NCBI RefSeq assembly: GCF_028471945.1
Contig: NZ_CP110128.1
Span: forward strand, 1,414,501-1,478,500
Reading direction: 5' to 3'
DNA: 64,000 bases
Source: Pseudomonas sp. WJP1
Lineage (GTDB): Bacteria > Pseudomonadota > Gammaproteobacteria > Pseudomonadales > Pseudomonadaceae
Shown: one piece after another, positions 61,491 to 64,000 of the stretch
Position numbering within the stretch: position 1 is the first letter of the stretch
Layout: each line of letters starts with the position of its first letter
The notes under the pieces: model-generated
The model's input: only the letters and a program-made list of their open reading frames with translations
Databases searched by the model: none
Told to the model about the DNA's origin: nothing
Position numbers and translations under genes: made by a program

Positions 61491-62822
61491 ATGAGCCTGA
61501 ATGCACTGGAGGCCGGCGCGAGCCCGGCCGTTAGCCACGATGAAGAAAAAGCCCTGGTCAGCAAAGTCGCCTGGCGATTGATGCCGCTGATCATGGTCTG
61601 CTACCTGTTCGCGTTTTTCGACCGCATCAACATCAGCTTCGCCAAGTTCCAGCTGCAGACCGACCTGAGCCTGAGCGACACCGCTTATGGCCTGGGCGCC
61701 GGGTTGTTCGTGGTCGGTTATGTGATTTTCGAAGTGCCGAGCAACATGATGCTGTACAAGGTCGGCGCGCGACGCTGGATCGCCCGGATCATGATGTCCT
61801 GGGGCCTGGCCACGGCGTTGATGGTGTTCGTCAACAGCGAATGGCAGTTCTACGTGTTGCGCTTCGTGATTGGTGCGATGGAGGCGGGTTTTGCGCCGGG
61901 CGTGCTGTACTACCTGACGCTGTGGTTCCCGCAGCATTACCGCGGGCGCATCACCTCGATGCTGTTCCTTTCATCGGCCTTCGCCGGGCTGGTCGGCGCG
62001 CCGTTCTCCGGGCTGGTGCTGCAACACCTCGACGGCTTCCTTGACATGCGCGGCTGGCACTGGCTGTTCCTGCTCGGCGGCGTGCCGTGCATCGGCCTCG
62101 GCTTGCTGGTGCTGACCTTGCTCAAGGACCGCATCGAAGACGCCCATTGGCTGACAGCCTCGGAGAAAACCTTGCTGGCCAGCCGCATCGCTCACCATGA
62201 ACCGCACAAGAGTGGCGGCTCGCTGCTCGCCGCGCTGCGTATCCCCGGGTTCCTGACCCTGGGCCTGATCTACTTCCTGATCCAGGTGGCGTCCTACGGC
62301 CTGAATTTCTGGGCACCACAACTGATCCGTAGCGCAGGCACCGAGAGCCCGGTCATGATCGGTCTGCTGACGGCCATCCCTTACATCTGCGGCGCCATCA
62401 GCATGGTGGTGATCGGGCGCTTGTCCGATGCCTCTGGCGAGCGACGCAAGTTTGTCGCCGGCCTTGTCGCCGTTGGTGCGATTGGTTTCTTCTGTGCCGG
62501 GATCTTCGCTAACCACACGACCTTCCTGATCGTCGCACTGGGCTTGCTCGGCGCCGGCATCATCGCCTCCATCCCGAGCTTCTGGACCCTGCCGCCTAAA
62601 CTGCTGGCCGGTGCCGGCGCGGGTGCCGCGGGCGGGATCGCGGTGATCAACACCCTGGGGCAGTTCGGGGGCATCGTCAGCCCGGTCATGGTCGGACGGA
62701 TCAAGGACCTGACCGGCAGCACCACACCGGCGCTGTATGTGATTGGTGTCTGCGCGCTGATCGCTGTTGCGTTGCTGTTGTGGGGCTTGCCGCAGAAGCT
62801 GCGCACGCTGGACAAGTTCTAA
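61491..62822 (+). CDS. MFS transporter, anion:cation symporter family
   Basis: A 443-residue ACS-family carrier like those for glucarate, phthalate or 4-hydroxyphenylacetate. Helix 1 has MVCYLFAFFDRINISFAKFQ, followed by AYGLGAGLFVVGYVIFEVPS and GARRWIARIMMSWGLATALM; FVIGAMEAGFAPGVLYYLTL is helix 4. It is the last gene of the LysR-transferase-lyase set, although a REP pair separates it from the lyase, and probably imports the acid the pathway uses. GGAG lies 8 bases before the ATG. Confidence 0.87.
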   Translation: MSLNALEAGASPAVSHDEEKALVSKVAWRLMPLIMVCYLFAFFDRINISFAKFQLQTDLSLSDTAYGLGAGLFVVGYVIFEVPSNMMLYKVGARRWIARIMMSWGLATALMVFVNSEWQFYVLRFVIGAMEAGFAPGVLYYLTLWFPQHYRGRITSMLFLSSAFAGLVGAPFSGLVLQHLDGFLDMRGWHWLFLLGGVPCIGLGLLVLTLLKDRIEDAHWLTASEKTLLASRIAHHEPHKSGGSLLAALRIPGFLTLGLIYFLIQVASYGLNFWAPQLIRSAGTESPVMIGLLTAIPYICGAISMVVIGRLSDASGERRKFVAGLVAVGAIGFFCAGIFANHTTFLIVALGLLGAGIIASIPSFWTLPPKLLAGAGAGAAGGIAVINTLGQFGGIVSPVMVGRIKDLTGSTTPALYVIGVCALIAVALLLWGLPQKLRTLDKF

Positions 62823-62891
62823 GGGTTCGCAGGCTACGGCAGCTCCCTCAAGGACCACGAACCCTTGTAGGAGCTGCCGCAGGCTGCGATC
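62821..62891. repeat. REP-type repeat with GGAGCTGCCGCAGGCTGCGATC core
   Basis: Inverted GCAGGCTACGGCAGCTCC (62829-62846) and GGAGCTGCCGCAGGCTGCGA (62870-62889), the second REP type of this genome. AAGGGTTCG/CGAACCCTT (62821-62829/62858-62866) adds another stem. It runs into the last codon of the YdcZ-type gene, between convergent genes. Confidence 0.75.
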
Positions 62892-63378
62892 AAGACGTTG
62901 CCGTGATCGCTTTTCCTGCCGAATCACCCAACTGAATCAACACCACCCCGCCAATCAGCAACACCGCTCCAGCCAATCGCGGCAAGGTGATTTGCCGTTC
63001 CTCCAACCCAAACCATCCAAAGTGATCCAGCACCAGCGAAGCCACGACTTGCCCCGCCAATGCCAGGGCCATGAATCCAGAAGCGCCAAGCCTGGGCAGC
63101 AGCATCACCGCCAACGAAATGAAAACGACTCCAAAAGCACCACCGGCCCACATCCACATCGGCGCCTTGCCGATGAACGCCAGCGACGGCAATGGCAAGC
63201 GCATCGCCAACATGATCGGCAACAACACCACAATGCTCACCACCAATGAAGCGAGGGTCGCCCACAACGGATGACCCAAACCGCGCCCGAGGTTGAAGTT
63301 GATCGCGCTCTGAAAGGGCACCACCGCCCCGGCAATCACCGCCAGCAATAGCAGGCCGATTGCGTGCAACGTACTCAT
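62890..63378 (-). CDS. DMT-family transporter, YdcZ (DUF606) type
   Basis: A 162-residue, five-helix membrane protein of the YdcZ group, half the size of EamA transporters. Helix 1 LHAIGLLLLAVIAGAVVPFQ leads into SAINFNLGRGLGHPLWATLA, a hallmark of the family; the second half has ASGFMALALAGQVVASLVLD. The ATG at 63378 has GGAG at a proper 7-base spacing; the ATG two codons before it is too close. Divergent from a LysR gene that is its probable regulator. Confidence 0.85.
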   Translation of the reverse strand: MSTLHAIGLLLLAVIAGAVVPFQSAINFNLGRGLGHPLWATLASLVVSIVVLLPIMLAMRLPLPSLAFIGKAPMWMWAGGAFGVVFISLAVMLLPRLGASGFMALALAGQVVASLVLDHFGWFGLEERQITLPRLAGAVLLIGGVVLIQLGDSAGKAITATS

Positions 63379-63464
63379 ATTCATTCTCCAACAGGTTTTG
63401 CTGGACTCTAGAGTATTCATCGCGCAGATTTAAATTCCGTTTTGTTATCCAGAGCATGCATCAG

Positions 63465-64000
63465 ATGAATGATCTACGGCGCATCGATCTCAACCTGTTG
63501 GTGATCCTCGACGCCTTGCTCAACGAACAACACGTCACTCGCGCGGCAGAGCGCCTGCACCTGAGCCAACCTGCCGTCAGCCATGCTCTGGCGCGCTTGC
63601 GCGATCTGCTCGGTGATCCGTTGCTGGTGCGCGCCGGCGCCAGCCTTGTGCCAACCCCGCGAGCGCTGGAGCTGATGGCCCCGCTGGGCGAAGTCCTGGC
63701 CCAGGTGCAATCGCTGCTCGCGCCCAACGCCTTCGAGCCGGCCACGGCCAAACGCAGCTTTCGCCTGGCGATGTCTGACTACGGCGCCGCCATCGTCCTG
63801 CCGGGATTGATCCGCACACTGCGTCGCGAAGCGCCGGGCATCGACCTGCAAATAAGCCACGCCAGCCGTGAAGGCATGCTCGAAGGGGTGCTCAACGGTG
63901 ATATCGATGTCGCCGCCGGGGTGTTTCCGGAAATGCCCAACGAACTGCGCAGCACGGCGCTATTCGAGGAGCATTACGCCTGCCTGGTAGACCACCAAAG
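63465..64000 (+). CDS. LysR-family regulator, 3' end beyond window
   Basis: The frame is open to the window end, giving the first 178 residues. It has the LysR HTH RIDLNLLVILDALLNEQHVT then RAAERLHLSQPAVSHALARL (about residues 5-44) and the start of the effector domain, FRLAMSDYGAAIVLPGLIRT. The NodD/SyrM-type MNDLRRIDLNLL start favours the ATG at 63465 over the one three codons earlier. Divergent from the YdcZ-type transporter, 87 bases between starts. Confidence 0.88.
   Translation, partial: MNDLRRIDLNLLVILDALLNEQHVTRAAERLHLSQPAVSHALARLRDLLGDPLLVRAGASLVPTPRALELMAPLGEVLAQVQSLLAPNAFEPATAKRSFRLAMSDYGAAIVLPGLIRTLRREAPGIDLQISHASREGMLEGVLNGDIDVAAGVFPEMPNELRSTALFEEHYACLVDHQ

Noticed and set aside
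17440..62891. REP pairs as a CRISPR array
   Set aside because: The copies are inverted pairs scattered over 45 kb between genes, not regularly spaced direct repeats.

Overview
The window reads as chromosome of a Pseudomonas of the fluorescens complex. The evidence is high GC with strong GC3 bias, typical Pseudomonas gene sets (a beta-ketoadipate pca cluster with PcaR boxes, a TtgABC/EmhABC-type RND pump with its TetR repressor, xenB, olsBA, CcoM, DUF3077, OprD porin), and a dozen REP/REPIN-type inverted repeats with the GTGGGAGCGAGC...GCTCGCGA core. No rRNA, tRNA, IS element or CRISPR array was seen.

Layout. 1-3.9 kb: the N-terminal part of an MHYT-domain sensor (cut by the window edge), an MFS transporter, then an AT-rich patch with a colicin M-like bacteriocin and a small 4-TM protein that is probably its immunity protein. 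3.9-10.1 kb: housekeeping (rapA, three small proteins including the cbb3 oxidase subunit CcoM behind an Anr box, and a Pit phosphate transporter). 10.7-22.9 kb: a complete protocatechuate branch, pcaR-K-I-J-F-H-G-T-B-D-C, ending against a convergent OprD-type porin. PcaR boxes lie before pcaR, pcaK, pcaI and also upstream of the porin, so uptake across both membranes, ring cleavage and conversion to succinyl-CoA plus acetyl-CoA look like one regulon. 23.3-30.0 kb: solvent/antibiotic efflux operon ttgABC-like with divergent ttgR-like repressor and a recognisable operator.

30.0-38.7 kb: a dispersed repeat, a DUF3077 gene with a conserved-looking structured leader, an arsR-MFS-xenB operon, acpH, and the ornithine-lipid operon olsB-olsA, whose upstream region carries an 11-bp-periodic Pho-box-like array. 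39.2-44.1 kb: an amide-utilisation module (M20 hydrolase, MHS transporter, amidase-signature enzyme, IclR regulator). 44.2-50.7 kb: YceI, ClsB-type cardiolipin synthase, BglX, LemA and two TPM proteins. 50.8-52.9 kb: a small phage-control island (LuxR-type HTH, holin-like protein, CI-like repressor, Ogr-type zinc finger, one unknown) with no structural phage genes. 53.0-58.0 kb: a methyltransferase, an EamA exporter, DJ-1/PfpI, RHH and YegP proteins, and a DUF4917 SIR2-like protein. 58.2-62.8 kb: a catabolic unit of LysR regulator, class III CoA-transferase, HMG-CoA-lyase-like enzyme and MFS carrier. 62.9-64 kb: a YdcZ-type transporter and a divergent LysR gene cut by the window edge.

Several catabolic leaders (773 MFS, pcaK, pcaI, 39215 hydrolase, 59187 CoA-transferase, 61491 MFS) contain AAnAAnAA tracts near the start codon, the type of site used by Hfq/Crc for carbon catabolite repression. 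The least conventional loci are the bacteriocin with a His-to-Phe change at a catalytic position, the phage-control island, the structured DUF3077 leader and the CoA-transferase/lyase unit.
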